Shown: positions 40,551-52,164 of the stretch, in pieces
How positions within the stretch are numbered: the first letter of the stretch is position 1
How the letters are laid out: every line of letters starts with the position of its first letter
Assembly (NCBI GenBank): GCA_020284085.1
Contig: JACEVL010000420.1
Coordinates: forward strand, 1,543,001-1,607,000
Reading direction: 5' to 3'
Length of the DNA: 64,000 nt
DNA from: Aporrectodea caliginosa
Lineage: Eukaryota > Annelida > Clitellata > Crassiclitellata > Lumbricidae
The notes under the pieces: generated by a model
The model's input: only the letters and a program-made list of their open reading frames with translations
What the model was told of the DNA's origin: nothing
The model's database searches: none
Translations under genes and position numbers: made by a program

Positions 40551-43500
40551 CTACTTCAGGAAGCTGAACAGTGACCATCGCCATTTGGACGCGCTCTGCT
40601 GCTGTTGCCCCACCTGTGAATGAGAAAATTTACAATAGGTAAACAGAATAACAAAATAACAATTCATTCATCCATTCATACCATTTATGCATTGTCTCTA
40701 TATGAGTAGTTACTCATGTATGAGTAACTACTCATACATGCTTCCAGCATAACCTCAATGAAAAAGAAATGGTTTCTAGCGTTAATAGAAAGAAGAGGAA
40801 TCATCTCTTATGGCTACTATCAGAGAAAGACGGAGGAAGTGGATTGGTCACGTGTACTGAGAGGGGATCCCTTTACTGTTTCACAATTTTAGTTACAATC
40901 CATGAGTACAGCATATCTGAAAACAAACAATTATGAAAGAGTAGGTACAGATTGGTTGGGTACATAGTGAAGGGAAACAATTTTGAGATCCAAAAAGGAT
41001 TCCCTGCTGAAAGCTACCATGGAGAGAAGAATGGAGGGACAAATAATAAGAGGAAGATCTAGACAGATGCGGCTGGACTGGATGATGGTCAATGGATACA
41101 GTCAACTGAAGCAGAAAGCCCAGCATCGAGAGGAGTGGTACCATTGGACGTTTGAACCTGCACAAGGGCAGAAACTTGCAAGACGTACCACAATGCCACT
41201 GCATTAGAGGCACATTTTTGGACGCTTTTGAAAATTGGGACTTACTATCGACCTCTTGTGTAAGACCTCAAGATTTATTTTTCTTCCTGTTAGCTTCCGG
41301 TTAGCCTTATATATATAACTGAAGTTTAATTTACAGCCAAGCTTAAAGCTCGATGCCTTATGCACCAAACAGTCTTTATGGAAAATGTTTTCATAAATTT
41401 CCAGCTGGAACATAATTGTAACTAGTTTTTTTCTTATTCACATGAATTTCTTGATTAAACTGAAATGTTTCAGTAGCAACATGATTCTGATTTGATATTT
41501 GAAGAGCTTTTGCTTAATTTTATCTATTCTATGGAAAATATTCTTGTAATAAACATGTGTGGCCTGCCATGAGTAGCACAATAGCTCGTTTTAGCCTTTG
41601 GTGCAAGATATTCGTGAACCACTGCTCTTGGCACATTCATAAGCATTAAGCACATTGCAAGAATAACAGAGTGAAGCCTTGCTACAGCATATATAACAGA
41701 TTACAAAAGCCCATCAACTCTAATCTAACAGCTTCTGTTTGGCAGTACAGTATATACGGGACAAAGTCAGAGCGTAGTCCTGTGTTTATAACAGAGTCAG
41801 ACCGTAAGAACAACAAAAACAGCAAAATCGAAACACAGTTGGTGCCTGCCACCCACCTTTTTAGCACTGTCACCAAAGGCCAAATCACCGCGTGCTGGGG
41901 TGCTTGCAAACGACCGTTTCGTTTCAAATGAAGCCATTGCCTACAACAGAATCATCGTCACCTTGCTTTGAAAACACAGAACACCGTCTGAACAACAGAA
42001 AACTAAGCATGCAGAATACAGTCGTCAGCAACAACAGAATACGACAAATACAAAATGCTTAAGACTTTTCTCTTTGGCCAGGCCTGTGTTGGGAGCACCT
42101 CTGAATAACTTGAAGGAGCATATATAAATTACTTAGACAGTTAGATAGATAGATAGAAATACAGATCCCCTGTTGCCGCTGGACCTCAGGAACGACCTCC
42201 AGCCTACTGACCGCCTTAAGACTGTTTCCATTCAAATGACGTCCATTGCAACAAATTACCAAACTACACAAAGCATCAATCGCTATATAGATACATACAG
42301 TTGTACATACATACAATCATACATGCATACAAATGCACACACATACACGTTTTCATACATATATAAGTTAATATATACTTACATACATACATACATTTAC
42401 ATGTATACAACTATACACACATACATACCCACATATGTACATACATTTTCATACAAACTTATATATACAAAAACCTACTCAAGGGGCTACATAAATATCC
42501 GTCGCAGATAAGGCGCTATAATAAGCGCTCACTGCATCTCATTACACTTGAATTTGGAACAGCACGGAACAGGCGTTACCTCGCCCTTTTGGTCAAGGAG
42601 TTGGGCAACCATGTCGCCACTGGCTTTCCAGTTCTGGTTCTTCATGACCAGATCGGTGGGAGGCGATGCCTTCTTACCACTGCTGCCACTCCAAACCTAC
42701 AAAAAACAACACAAAGTTAGCACATCCAAGACACATTCACCCACTTCAGACCCTTCACAAAGCCATGCATTGAGTACACCAGAGAAGCCATACACACACT
42801 GATGAATACAGCTTTGCACTCTGGCCACAACACTTAAAACCGGTTCTCAATCCCCAGACTTACTATTATTCAACGAGGTCACCCAGGGCTGCCGACAGAA
42901 ATTCCGGGCCCCTAGGCAGAGCAGTCACGGGCCCCTAACTATCCTTAGACTTTATGAGAATTTTTTTAACAAACTGAAATAATTATAGTGCAGATACGAC
43001 CCCACAAAATTATATTTATATGTGCAACTATTGTAGTAACGTGTCTGTAATATAATATTTTATAAGGCATAAAATCATAAACTTTGTATATCTGATTATA
43101 GTATATATATATCATAAGTTGATTGCGGGCCCGGCCTCCTAAAAGTCGCCGGGCCCCTGGGCATTTACCCCCCGTGCCCCTCTCGGCGGGCCTGAGGTCA
43201 CCTAATCATCTTTCTCTGGTCACAGTGTAATGTAAAACAGTGTAATACAAAGTAACCGAGTGTAATGTCATGTATCATACTGTAGTGTAATGTACAGCAG
43301 TGTAATACAAAGCAGTGTAGTGTAATTCATCATAATGTTTTGTAGTGCAATTTAATTTAGCATAGTGTAGTGTGATGTAGTGAAATGTAAAGCAGCATAG
43401 TGTAACATAGTGTAAAGTAATTCAATGCAATGTACAGTAGTGTAACTTAATGTAATGAAGCCAAAAATTTGCAGAGCACCTACTAACATTCTCTGAATCA

Positions 43501-46500
43501 GTAAATACATTCAACAAGTGGTTCGACAAACACCGCAAAAATCATGATTACTGCAACTCAGTGAAACGTTCTTATCGAGTTTAAAAGAGCGAGTGAAAGC
43601 AACTCTAAGTTTCTGACTCACAGTCACATATTGTTGTGCCTTGAGTTCGTAGTTGCGAGGGAACTTGAACGTCATCTCTTCGCCATTAACAGTCTGCTTC
43701 AGTTGCCAACCAGCGAGAGGAACATTCTGAAAACATCACCAGCAGATTGGAATTCAAGATTACATCAACCAGAGGTGGCAAACCCATGGCACGCATGCTG
43801 TAAGTGGCAAGCGAACAAATTTTTGGGCATGCAGAATTCAGAGCATACCCCAAAATTTCAAACTTTTAAATACACAATGACCCGATAAATCCAAATGTTC
43901 TTTTATGAAGGATTTTATTTTAACAACTTCCTAAAAACTTTTTTGAAATGTCTTTTATTTCATTTTTTTACTCTTGTCAATTAAAACCTAGATGAGAAAT
44001 ATAATCATATACCGTGCAAAATTCAAAGGGGCAGGGGTTTTTTTTAAATAATTTAGTGGCACTTTTTGCACACACCCTAAAAGGGTTCACCACTCGACCT
44101 AGACTTTAACAGCTATAAACAAATATTGAAAAGTAAACAGAGAAGAAAAAAATGCATATTTAAATAGAAATAAGTTTCCTAAAATTTATTTACTAATAAT
44201 TACAAATTACTAGTTACAAATTTATTTAATAATAATAATAAAATTATTCAACTGAATACCTTCTCAGTGGAAGTGTTGAACAACTTGACGAACTGTCCAG
44301 CCGGACTCGTCTCGTCGATTTTCACGACATCAGTTGCGGAAGACGTGCTGACGATGTCTGTGAAGCTCGAGGAAGTGGACGCTCGACTGCCTCGCGTGAA
44401 AGATTCCTCGTGTTCGGCCAGTTTGCGCTTCTTGGCCTCGCCAGGGGAAGAAGCCTGGTATCGAGGAGAAGTCTTCTCCAAAGATTCCATCCTACATGGT
44501 AAACAACGACACAAAATCACCAGAGAATACCAGTATCAGTCTTGACCTAACAACGGTCACGTCGAACTTGTATTGTCGTTGGGTCACAACTGTTTGAACA
44601 AGGTAAGACAATACAAAGAAGTCGTTTAATGCGTAATCACATGGAGTGAGACACAGGCAGGCAGGCACGCAGGCAGACAGGCAGGCAGGCAGACAGGCAG
44701 GCAGACAGGCAAGAGAACAGTGACTGAGTAAAATTGGGCAGAGTAATGTGAAGAAAGCCCACAACAAAAACATATTTTCATTAATTCATTCATAAATTTA
44801 CATAGCGCCCTTCACGAGGACTACTCAGAGGCGCTCCTGACTCCAGCATGGCCAAAAAAAGTAGTTTTGAGTTTAGTCAAGAAAGCGTCAGTAAGAGTCC
44901 CAGGGAGCAGGCGTATCTCCTGGGGAGCCCGTTCCAGACCACTGGGCCCACCACGGAAAAGGCTCGATTCTGCATAGTTGCAGTTCGTGCAAATGGGACT
45001 AAGAGCACCCCTTCTCTGCAGAGCAGAGGCGACCCTGAATACCCGAGGGGCAGCAAAGCTCCCGCAGGTAGACTGGGGCTAGACCCAGCTGACATCGTCG
45101 TACCAAGGCAGCAATCCTGTACTCAAAGCGCTGCCGGGTAGGGAGTCAGTGTAAAGTCTCCAGCATATAGCTGTCCAAGACTGTCCAGGCACACTATTTA
45201 TGGGCTTTAATGAGCCACACAGTGTTGAATCATTCTGTCTGATCGTAGTTTCTAGTGAGGAAAAGCTGCTAGATAATTTTGCAATTACAATTACATAGAG
45301 TAAGAAGATGCAACACAGACAGCACAAGACAATCAACTGTGTCACTGACCGTGACTCCTCGGACTCCAGCAGCTTCCGATAGGCCGAGATCTCCGCATCC
45401 AGTCGAATTTTGACGTCCATCAGATCTTGGAACTCGTGCAGCTGATCGTCGAGAGAGTTCCTCAGGCGTCGTAGCTCTGCATTCAAGGCATCCAGCTCCC
45501 CCTGGTGGGCGTCCTGCTCTCTATGCAACTGATCCTCCAAAGAGCGAACCCGTGCCTCATATGCTGCATTCTACGAAACAACACGAGAAGCTCGTTATAA
45601 TGACGTGTCTCAAGCCATATCAATAAACGCTTTATAATAGTTGCTTTACAATTCCAAACAACAAACATGAAAGCACTTTTGCAGAAGAGGCGCTATATAA
45701 ATGCTCTGAATGAAGGAATGAATGAAAAAACGAGTTCAAATGCTGTTAAGTAAATTCCTTCGCCGCCATATTCTCCGCCAATTACTAACCTGACTGTTTA
45801 GTCTTGAAAGTTCGGACTTTAATTCATCCAACTGAGTTCTTGTGCTACGAAGTTCAGCTGAAGAACTGTCGCCCGAGTCCGGGACTTTGCGAAACTCCAT
45901 CATCTGAAAGAAGAACAAGTCAGTTTCAGTCACAGCTCACCATTACAGCTTCCAAAACAGCAATGAGACGAGATCTCCAAATTTTTAAAGTATCGACAGA
46001 AAGAGTGCAATACTTTGGAAAAACAGTACCTTATGAGGCAAAACTTTGGAAAAACAGTACCTTATGGTGCAAAACTTTGGAAAAACAGTACATTATGGTG
46101 CAAAACTTTGGAAAAACAGTATCTTAAGTGCAATACTTAGGAAAAACAGTGTCTTACAGTGCCATACTTTGGAAAAACAGTATCTTACAGTGCAGTACTT
46201 TGGAAAAACAGTATCTTACAGTGCAGTACTTTGGAAAAATAGTATCAATATTGATATCATCAATACTTCAAAAGCGATACTGGTATTGGCAATACAATTT
46301 CTAAGTACTGTTAACAGCTCTGGTACCCGGACTGATGTTACGGACTAAAGTTACCATGTTGCATTCTTGTAAAAAGACCAGCACCTCCCAGGAACTTGTA
46401 GAGTAGCATTGAAACAATTCACTAAACTCCAACTCTATTTTTACTCGCAAAACACCGTCTGATTTGATCTGGCATGTTCTAAACACCTAAGTGACAGAGG

Positions 46501-49500
46501 ATTCTAACCCGCTTCTGAAACACGGTTTCCGTTTCCTCTCGCATGATCCTCAGCTCCTCCTCCATGTCCTCTCGCATCTGATGAAGTGCCTCCCTCAGCT
46601 GATTGTCGTACTCCACCTTCAGAATCTCATCTGCCTCGTTGACCACAACGCGTGTCCGAGTCATCGACTCGTTCAATTCCTGCATTCGATGAATTAGAAA
46701 TGCATCAGAAACGGTTAGATCTAAACAGTTATATCAAAAGGTTAACTAGGAAAATGACTGGTGCAGAGGGCAAGAACAATCACGAGGAAAAATGCAATTT
46801 CTGACACCCCTCGGTACATTATAAATATTTTAGTATTATTCTATAATGGAAGGACAGGTTCTGGAATATCTAGAAAACTTGTTTATTATTATTATTTTAT
46901 TACCATTATTATTTTATTATCATAATTTATTATTATCAATATTATATTAATAGTATTATTGTACTCCATTTATTACACATGCACGGTCAGTAAACCCAAG
47001 ATGCAAAGCAATTGTGATTAAAGGACTTTCTCAAGGTCCTCTACACAGTAACCATATCATCGGGCTCGAACCCATACTCTCTGTGTTGCAAGCCGAGCGC
47101 TCCGACCAATCCACGCTACCTATGGCACCTGTGAACTTGTTCAAAAACTTAGGAGAACTGAATAGTACCTGATCATGAACTTGTTTAAGGAAGGCGAGTT
47201 CTTCCTTAAGACTTTGGCAACGGTTCTCGAGGTCGACCCGAGCAACCGTCTCCTGCTCGAGCTGTCGTTTGGCAACAGCCAGGCTCTTGTTCAGAGCATC
47301 ACGTTCCTTCTTCAGTTTCTAAAATATCAACAGAAGAATAGCTCAGGTCCTTTCGTTTAACGAACCATTGTTTCAAAGATTCCTTGTCTATCAGTGTGTC
47401 TGTCTCCGACTCTCTGTCAGTCTCTTTGTCATGCTCTCTCTCTTCTGCCTTCCCTTTGATCTCTCTTTCTGTCGTGTGCGTGTGTGTGTGTGTCAGTGTG
47501 TGTGCACGCGTCTTTTACTAATAGACTGTCAGACAGTTCTGAAAACAGTCTGAATGCATTATAACTGTTTTTATTAACATCTATTCTGATAGTTCACCTG
47601 CTTATGTTGATGGCTTGCCGTGTCTCTGCATTTGTGTCTCTGTCTCACTGTCGGTCAATCTCTTTCTGTCTCTTCCTTAAATACTATCACCATGTAAGTA
47701 AGTATGAATGTATGTATCAAAGCACTTGTATACAGCCCTTTAAGTAACTCATAAAGGCACACTGTCACCATCCCTACGAACTTTCGTCAACACAGATCCC
47801 ACACTTATGTACCAAAGAAGTGCACATATCCGTTTAGTGGTAGAACGTTGTACTCGTATTGACATTAACTGTTGATTGTTGTTAAGATGTATGTACACCA
47901 GAGTGCGGATATGCAATTGGTTTTTAATAAAGAATATACTTACTTACTTACTTTACTTTACAATGTGTGTGATAGAAGTTACTAATTACAATTACAACAA
48001 AAGAAACACATCCCATTGTATCTTACTTCAGACTGAGCTTCAGCCTGTGCTCGCTGGGCATCTGACTCATTCAGCTTCAGCTGAAGTTCACCAAATCGAG
48101 TCTCAGCCGCTCGACATCTTCTGTCTGCATCAGCAACTTCTTTTTCCCTTACACGGTACCTAAAATCATCACCATCAACATCATCAGTCACCACAATCCA
48201 CATAATCATCATCATCAACAAAAACACTTACTAGCTGCCCTGTGTGGTCTTACATTCCATAAAGTGTACAACAATCCAATACTTTTATACAGTATAGATT
48301 TGAACATTACCCATATCTATAATTAGTCTTAGCTCCTTTATAATTATGTACAATAAGTTACGCTCTTTTGTCGTTGGCTGCGTTATGACAGCCAGTTTTG
48401 AATAAACGAAAATACAATACAATACAATCATAAATGTAATGACTATAATACAAAAATAGAGGCCTAACTTTATATAAGCTGTAGCTTTTGTAGGGCTCCT
48501 TCTGTACTTGACTGAAATAATACCTGTTATTTATATGTGATCACTGGTACAATAAAGAAAAAAAGGCAAACATTTAGTATCATGGTGCATGTATTTTCGG
48601 GCGTGGGACGGTATTTTTTTCCATGCTCCACGGAAGGTACGATGTTTTCTAGAGACGACAGAAACCCTAACCCTGACCCTAACCGACCCTCACGACGCGT
48701 AACCTGACCCTAACCGACTCTCACGACGCCTAAAATTACGGGAGGAAAATACATGCACCACGATACTAATTGCTTTCCGAAAAAATATCCACATCATCAT
48801 CATCCACATAATCATCATCAGCATCATCAATCATTTGATCCGACTTTGCAACGTCCTCCTTGCACCCCTCAATATAGTCTTCACAGTTTGAGTATACATG
48901 GGCCATAATCACTGTGGCTAGGACAAGAGAAAAGGTTTTAGTATAAGAAAGTCGGAGTAAATTTTGAGGCAAGAACACGTAACGAAGCCCTACAAATAAA
49001 ATAAGCGTGGTGCTTCTGCGGCGGAAAATGCCGCCACGCAACCCGCGAAAATTTACTTCTGCGGCGGAATTTTTTTGGACATTTTATCTAAAAACAACTC
49101 TAACCCTAACACTGACCCTAACCGACCGTCACAACGCTTAACCTGACCCTAACCGACACTCACGAGGCCAAACCTGACCCTAACCGACCCTCACGACGCC
49201 AATTTATAGGAAGTACCGCATTTTGAACAATGCGCATGCGCGCTTCCGCCGCAGAATTGTGTCGAAAATGTTACTTCTACGGCGGAATTTTCGGCCGCAG
49301 AAGATTTATCCATAAAATAAACATACTTTTCTGCTAGATCACCAAGTTCTGAATTCAGTTTTCCCACTTCCACTTGCAGCTTGGCCTTGTCAGCTGCCAC
49401 CTCGTCCAGCAGTTTGCGCGCTGCAGCCAGTTCATCCTCATAAAGTCCCTTAATGCCGGTCAGCTCCTTTCTCACCGTCGTCTCCTCAGTGTCGACCATT

Positions 49501-49799
49501 CGACTCAACCGCGAGTTTTCCCCCTCCAACTGACGCACTCGATCGATGTAGTTGGCCAGTCGATCGTTGAGCGTTGCCAGTTCGGCTTTTTCCTGCACCC
49601 GGCTGATCAGACCGGGGGACGTCGATCGCCGGTCGCGCCGACCCTCGCTAGAGGCCGCTTCTGAGGAGGACCGGGTGCTACTACCAGGGGCAGGCGGGGT
49701 CTTAGCCACGGGAGTTGTAAACGCGGACGCAGACGCCTGACCCGTCTTCGTCGTCACTGTCTTCGTCGATGTCGCGGTCTTTTTAGTCGTCGTCGCCAT
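40551..49799 (-). CDS. lamin-type intermediate filament protein without a CaaX box, complete, 10 exons
   Basis: Nuclear lamina filament protein. Exons (5' to 3' on minus): 49799-49327, 48159-48027, 47318-47169, 46679-46509, 45903-45790, 45570-45350, 44491-44260, 43726-43622, 42696-42580, 40613-40551. They sum to 593 codons with every join in frame. The head carries a Ser-Pro mitotic-type site (Ser61-Pro62). The rod runs from about residue 70 ([20 protein letters not shown]) to about 420 ([15 protein letters not shown]), about 350 residues, the long lamin-type rod. A nuclear localisation signal KKRKL lies at 441-445. A lamin-tail immunoglobulin fold follows at about 475-575, with [14 protein letters not shown] and SPPTDLV..NQNW. 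The last exon ends [12 protein letters not shown] then stop, so no Cys-aliphatic-aliphatic-X motif exists. Known nuclear lamins without CaaX include Drosophila lamin C. A cytoplasmic filament is less likely because the nuclear signal is intact. Confidence 0.92.
40702..40735. repeat. nested palindrome of four ATGAGTA/TACTCAT heptamers
   Basis: The 16-bp arms ATGAGTAGTTACTCAT and ATGAGTAACTACTCAT are separated by GT and are perfect reverse complements. Each arm is itself a near-palindrome. It lies in the last lamin intron. Confidence 0.92.
40790..41212 (+). pseudogene. LINE reverse transcriptase C-terminal remnant
   Basis: Pieces RRRKWIGHV near 40835 and then [39 protein letters not shown]. 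This is the usual end of the protein in RTE/I-type elements. A segment of about 100 bases splits the two pieces. It sits inside the last lamin intron, antisense to the gene. Confidence 0.6.
41213..42060. other. lamin intron, nothing recognised
   Basis: Unique sequence. The 81- and 86-codon frames on opposite strands at 41671-41931 lack family motifs. Confidence 0.4.
42085..42165 (+). mobile_element. SINE 3' end with GATA tail
   Basis: GGGAGCACCTCTGAATAACT, TGAAGGAGCATATATAAATTAC and TTAGATAGATAGATAGAA. Confidence 0.5.
42285..42470. repeat. (CATA)n-rich imperfect repeat
   Basis: CATACATACATAC runs broken by ATATAAGTTA-type text, in the last lamin intron. Confidence 0.85.
42876..43202. mobile_element. 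hAT-like MITE with perfect 8-bp duplication, lamin intron 8
   Basis: The body 42884-43194 starts CAGGGCTGCCGACAG and ends CTCTCGGCGGGCCTG (inverted, mostly matching). AGGTCACC flanks both sides exactly. GC-rich ends and an AT-rich middle are typical of the class. Confidence 0.88.
43210..43460. repeat. TAGTGTAATG-type degenerate tandem
   Basis: About 20 units of CAGTGTAATGTA and variants of 10-20 bp. Confidence 0.75.
44645..44712. repeat. (CAGG/CAGA)n microsatellite
   Basis: GGCAGGCAGGCAGACAGGCA units in lamin intron 6. Confidence 0.9.
44785..45180 (-). pseudogene. LINE 3' end in lamin intron 6, same strand as lamin
   Basis: The minus strand encodes [20 protein letters not shown], the typical end of an L2/CR1-like protein. 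It ends CGTGAAGGGCGCTATGTAAATTTATGAATGAATTAATG, the same terminal module as the SINEs. Confidence 0.65.
45672..45735 (+). mobile_element. SINE 3' end fragment
   Basis: GCAGAAGAGGCGCTATATAAATGC then GAATGAAGGAATGAATGA, between lamin exons 5 and 6. Confidence 0.6.
45995..46250. repeat. 28-bp tandem ACTTTGGAAAAACAGTATCT
   Basis: Nine copies in lamin intron 4, with spacers TTATGGTGCAAA or TACAGTGCAGT. Confidence 0.92.
46985..47130 (-). mobile_element. tRNA-headed SINE fragment, minus
   Basis: On minus, TAGCGTGGATTGGTCGGAGC (A-box region) and ATGGGTTCGAGCCCGATG (B box), then CCTTGAGAAAGTCC. The head is well kept. Confidence 0.6.
47395..47520. repeat. TCTG/TGTG-rich simple sequence
   Basis: TCTGTCTCCGACTCTCTGTC to GTGTGTGTGTGTC; a similar stretch occurs at 47620-47675. 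Lamin intron 2. Confidence 0.8.
48300..48430 (+). mobile_element. retroposon 3' end with (AATAC)n tail
   Basis: CTGCGTTATGACAGCCAG, TTTTGAATAAACG, AAAATACAATACAATACAATC. The tail type equals that at 19075. Confidence 0.4.
48573..48770. mobile_element. TIR element carrying telomere-like repeats, lamin intron 1
   Basis: The ends TTAGTATCATGGTGCATGTA and TACATGCACCACGATACTAA are inverted copies (about 25 bp, one or two mismatches). The middle holds AACCCTAACCCTGACCCTAA followed by units CCGACCCTCACGACGC. Confidence 0.75.
49013..49303. mobile_element. second inverted-repeat element with telomere-like repeats, lamin intron 1
   Basis: The ends CTTCTGCGGCGGAAAAT and ATTTTCGGCCGCAGAAG are inverted. 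The middle has CTAACCCTAACACTGACCCT and three ACCTGACCCTAACCGAC units. It stops about 24 bases from the lamin exon 1 donor. Confidence 0.7.
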
Positions 49800-49859
49800 C
49801 GCGTTATGATTTAAAAAATCGTTATCACGACTTTAATCAAAAAACAAGTTTTAGATTTC

Positions 49860-50430
49860 AATATGGCGGTGAAAGCGAAACTCGTCACGTGACAACGCTA
49901 AAAACGAAAACGACGCGCTACGGTAAACGACGCCGTTTACCGTAATGCTCTGAAGAGCAACCGAAGCAAATCGATGAGATCGTATAACCACGCTATGAAG
50001 CAGAGCGTGGTAATTATAATTATGACGCTTCATTAAACGCTCTTTTGTTCAGGTCATTACGAAAATAGGTTCAGTCAGACAGTTACCCGGGCTGGGAGTG
50101 TCGCAATCAAAGATGGTTGCATTGTTACACATCTATGGCGGTGTTCTGGGAGCTTCAAATTCTTAATGGTCGATTTTGGAACCATGGCAGAGATCTTGAG
50201 AAACCAAAAGTCGGCGCCTATGATTAGGCCTACACTGTTACCAGAGAGGAATTCTGGCAGATAATTATAGGCCTATAGAGTGTTGGATATGACAATCATT
50301 TAGGACTAGCCTAGACATCAAACACAGCACGAAGTTAATTAGAAGTTTAATTAACCTTGAGTAAGCTTAATGCTCTATAGTTTCTCATTAATGGAAACCA
50401 TGCCCAATAGTGTACTATAGAGAGATCGAG
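49860..50430. other. lamin upstream region
   Basis: Likely promoter and 5' UTR of the lamin gene on minus. CG-rich short inverted text (TAAACGACGCCGTTTACCG) lies at 49924-49943. No TATA box was recognised. Confidence 0.4.
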
Positions 50431-50440
50431 AAACACACGT

Positions 50441-50588
50441 CCAGGCCTGAAAGTGAGCCGGGTCTGTACGGGTCTGCGACCCGGCATTCATTTTCGCGAC
50501 CTGTAAGATAACCTAAACTTTCCCCTAAAACACTGAATATTATTACGTAATGGACCCGGCTACTTTTTCAAACCACTTTCAGCACTGG
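50441..50588. mobile_element. candidate short TIR element
   Basis: The ends CCAGGCCTGAAAGTG and CACTTTCAGCACTGG are inverted with three mismatches. No convincing target duplication. Confidence 0.35.
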
Positions 50589-50839
50589 AAACACAGGCAA
50601 TGAGACAAAGACCGTATAGACAGAGCCTATAGGCAGCGGGTGAATAAAATTACTGTTTACACTTTCAGTCAATACAATTACCGTCTTTTGCAGACACGGC
50701 AGCATGTCAATGGTCTTCTTACAAATCGTTAAATTTTCCTCCTTTAAGATTTTTCACAATCTACCTAAATATTGTAGCCTACATGACCAGCTCAAGAAAG
50801 GCTGGAAACTCGATCTACTGACAAGAACATAAGAATGTA

Positions 50840-50985
50840 TTCGGACGGACGGACGGACAGTCAGACAGACAGACAGAGATCTCGACAGATAGACAGACAC
50901 AGACAGATAGAGACAGATAAAGACAGACAAAGACAGACAAAGACAAACAAAGAGACACACAAAGACAGACAGACAGACAGACATT
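50840..50985. repeat. (GACA)n-rich repeat
   Basis: GGACGGACGGACAGTCAGAC and then AGACAGAC runs. Confidence 0.9.
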
Positions 50986-51226
50986 CCTTTAAAATATAGG
51001 CCTAGGCCCAGGGCTTAAAGTGTGAATGGACGGTCATGGACGGCGTCCAGGCACTTATTTTCAAGGCTGGACGCCGCCCTAGCTGCCACTTTTTAGGCAG
51101 CACCGCATGGACGCCGTCCATGCAGCGTCCATGCAACAGTGTAATAATTCCTCTGCGTTATTATCAACAGCATTGAATTTTTAAGATTCCAATCAAATTT
51201 CGTATTGTCAATAGGCTACAAAAGTC

Positions 51227-51356
51227 ATAATGACTAGGGAAGAGCCGATTGGCATTTTTGGCCGATTTCCAATACCGATTACTTAGTTGGCCTGCTTTTT
51301 AGACTATTCCGCTTCTGATCCGATTAATCGGCAATCGGTCCTTCCCTAATAACGAC
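51227..51356. mobile_element. hAT-like MITE, 114 bp
   Basis: The body 51235-51348 starts TAGGGAAGAGCCGATTGG and ends CGGTCCTTCCCTA. Flanks ATAATGAC and ATAACGAC match at 7 of 8. Confidence 0.75.
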
Positions 51357-51371
51357 ATTGTTCCATATAAT

Positions 51372-51481
51372 TATATCAAAGATATTAGAGTCGTAGACTA
51401 CGACTCTAAAATCTTTGATTATATACACACATATAAATATGTGGGCCTATTAGCCTATATAGACTATATAGGCCCACATAT
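51372..51481. repeat. two adjacent hairpins
   Basis: First: ATCAAAGAT..AGAGTCGTAG with CTACGACTCT..ATCTTTGAT (51372-51420). Second: ATATGTGGGCCTAT (51437-51450) with ATAGGCCCACATAT (51468-51481), a perfect 14-bp stem. Confidence 0.85.
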
Positions 51482-51858
51482 GCCCACTTTTCAGTGATCG
51501 TGTCACAACAAAATCATAATCTTATAGCGCGTAACCAGCTTAATTAATATTTAGTTTAGATTATTATTGCTACTTTTACAGACTCCCACACCGAAAACTT
51601 TATGGTAGCCTATAATTTATTGTTCTTATTACTACTCTTATATATAGCTTAACATAAATTATTTCATGTTATTAAGAGATTTTCAACTTTTCGAGCGGTG
51701 ACGTAATTTCCGTTTCCGCCCACCTCATTGTTGACGACGTCATCGTCATTCTCTGTCTACCTTTTCTAATTAAATGGCTGGATGACGATCGCAGATTTTT
51801 GCAATTTTTCTATAGTTTGCGAATTTTTGGCTGCGTTTGTGTTTGATAACTTAGAGAT

Positions 51859-52012
51859 CATGTTTCGTAGGCTACGTGTCCTTTTCATGAGGCCCTTTGT
51901 GAATGCGTCAACGCAGGATATGGCCCGATCTTTTCGTCGAGTTCGACCGATGGAAGAGGCTGCGACCGTCCAGCGCTGCCTCCGGAAGTTCTTCTTCGCC
52001 AGGAACAGGTAT
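51859..52012 (+). CDS. possible first exon of an unrecognised gene, IQ-like motif
   Basis: An open segment begins at ATG 51859 (an in-frame ATG also lies at 51782) and runs to a possible donor (AACAG|GTATAG). It encodes a basic peptide starting MFRRLRVLFMRPFVNAS and containing AATVQRCLRKFFFARNR, which loosely resembles a calmodulin-binding IQ motif. Base composition is richer in CG than the flanks. No downstream exon was recognised; the sequence after it quickly becomes simple repeats and a LINE remnant. It could be a real first exon, a gene relic or chance. Confidence 0.25.
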
Positions 52013-52164
52013 AGGTAATCCCGTAGCTGAATTATTTCATATGGTCAATTTAAAATGGAAGCTGGATTGATGAAAAAAATTGTTTTCTTAAATGGAACTG
52101 GGATTGATGAAACCATTTCTGCCGTCTGCCGATGCAGAGGCTGAAGTCGTGAGCTATGTTTAGG

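Noticed and set aside
44267..44545. 92-codon plus frame opposite lamin exon 7
   Set aside because: Antisense shadow of the lamin tail exon.
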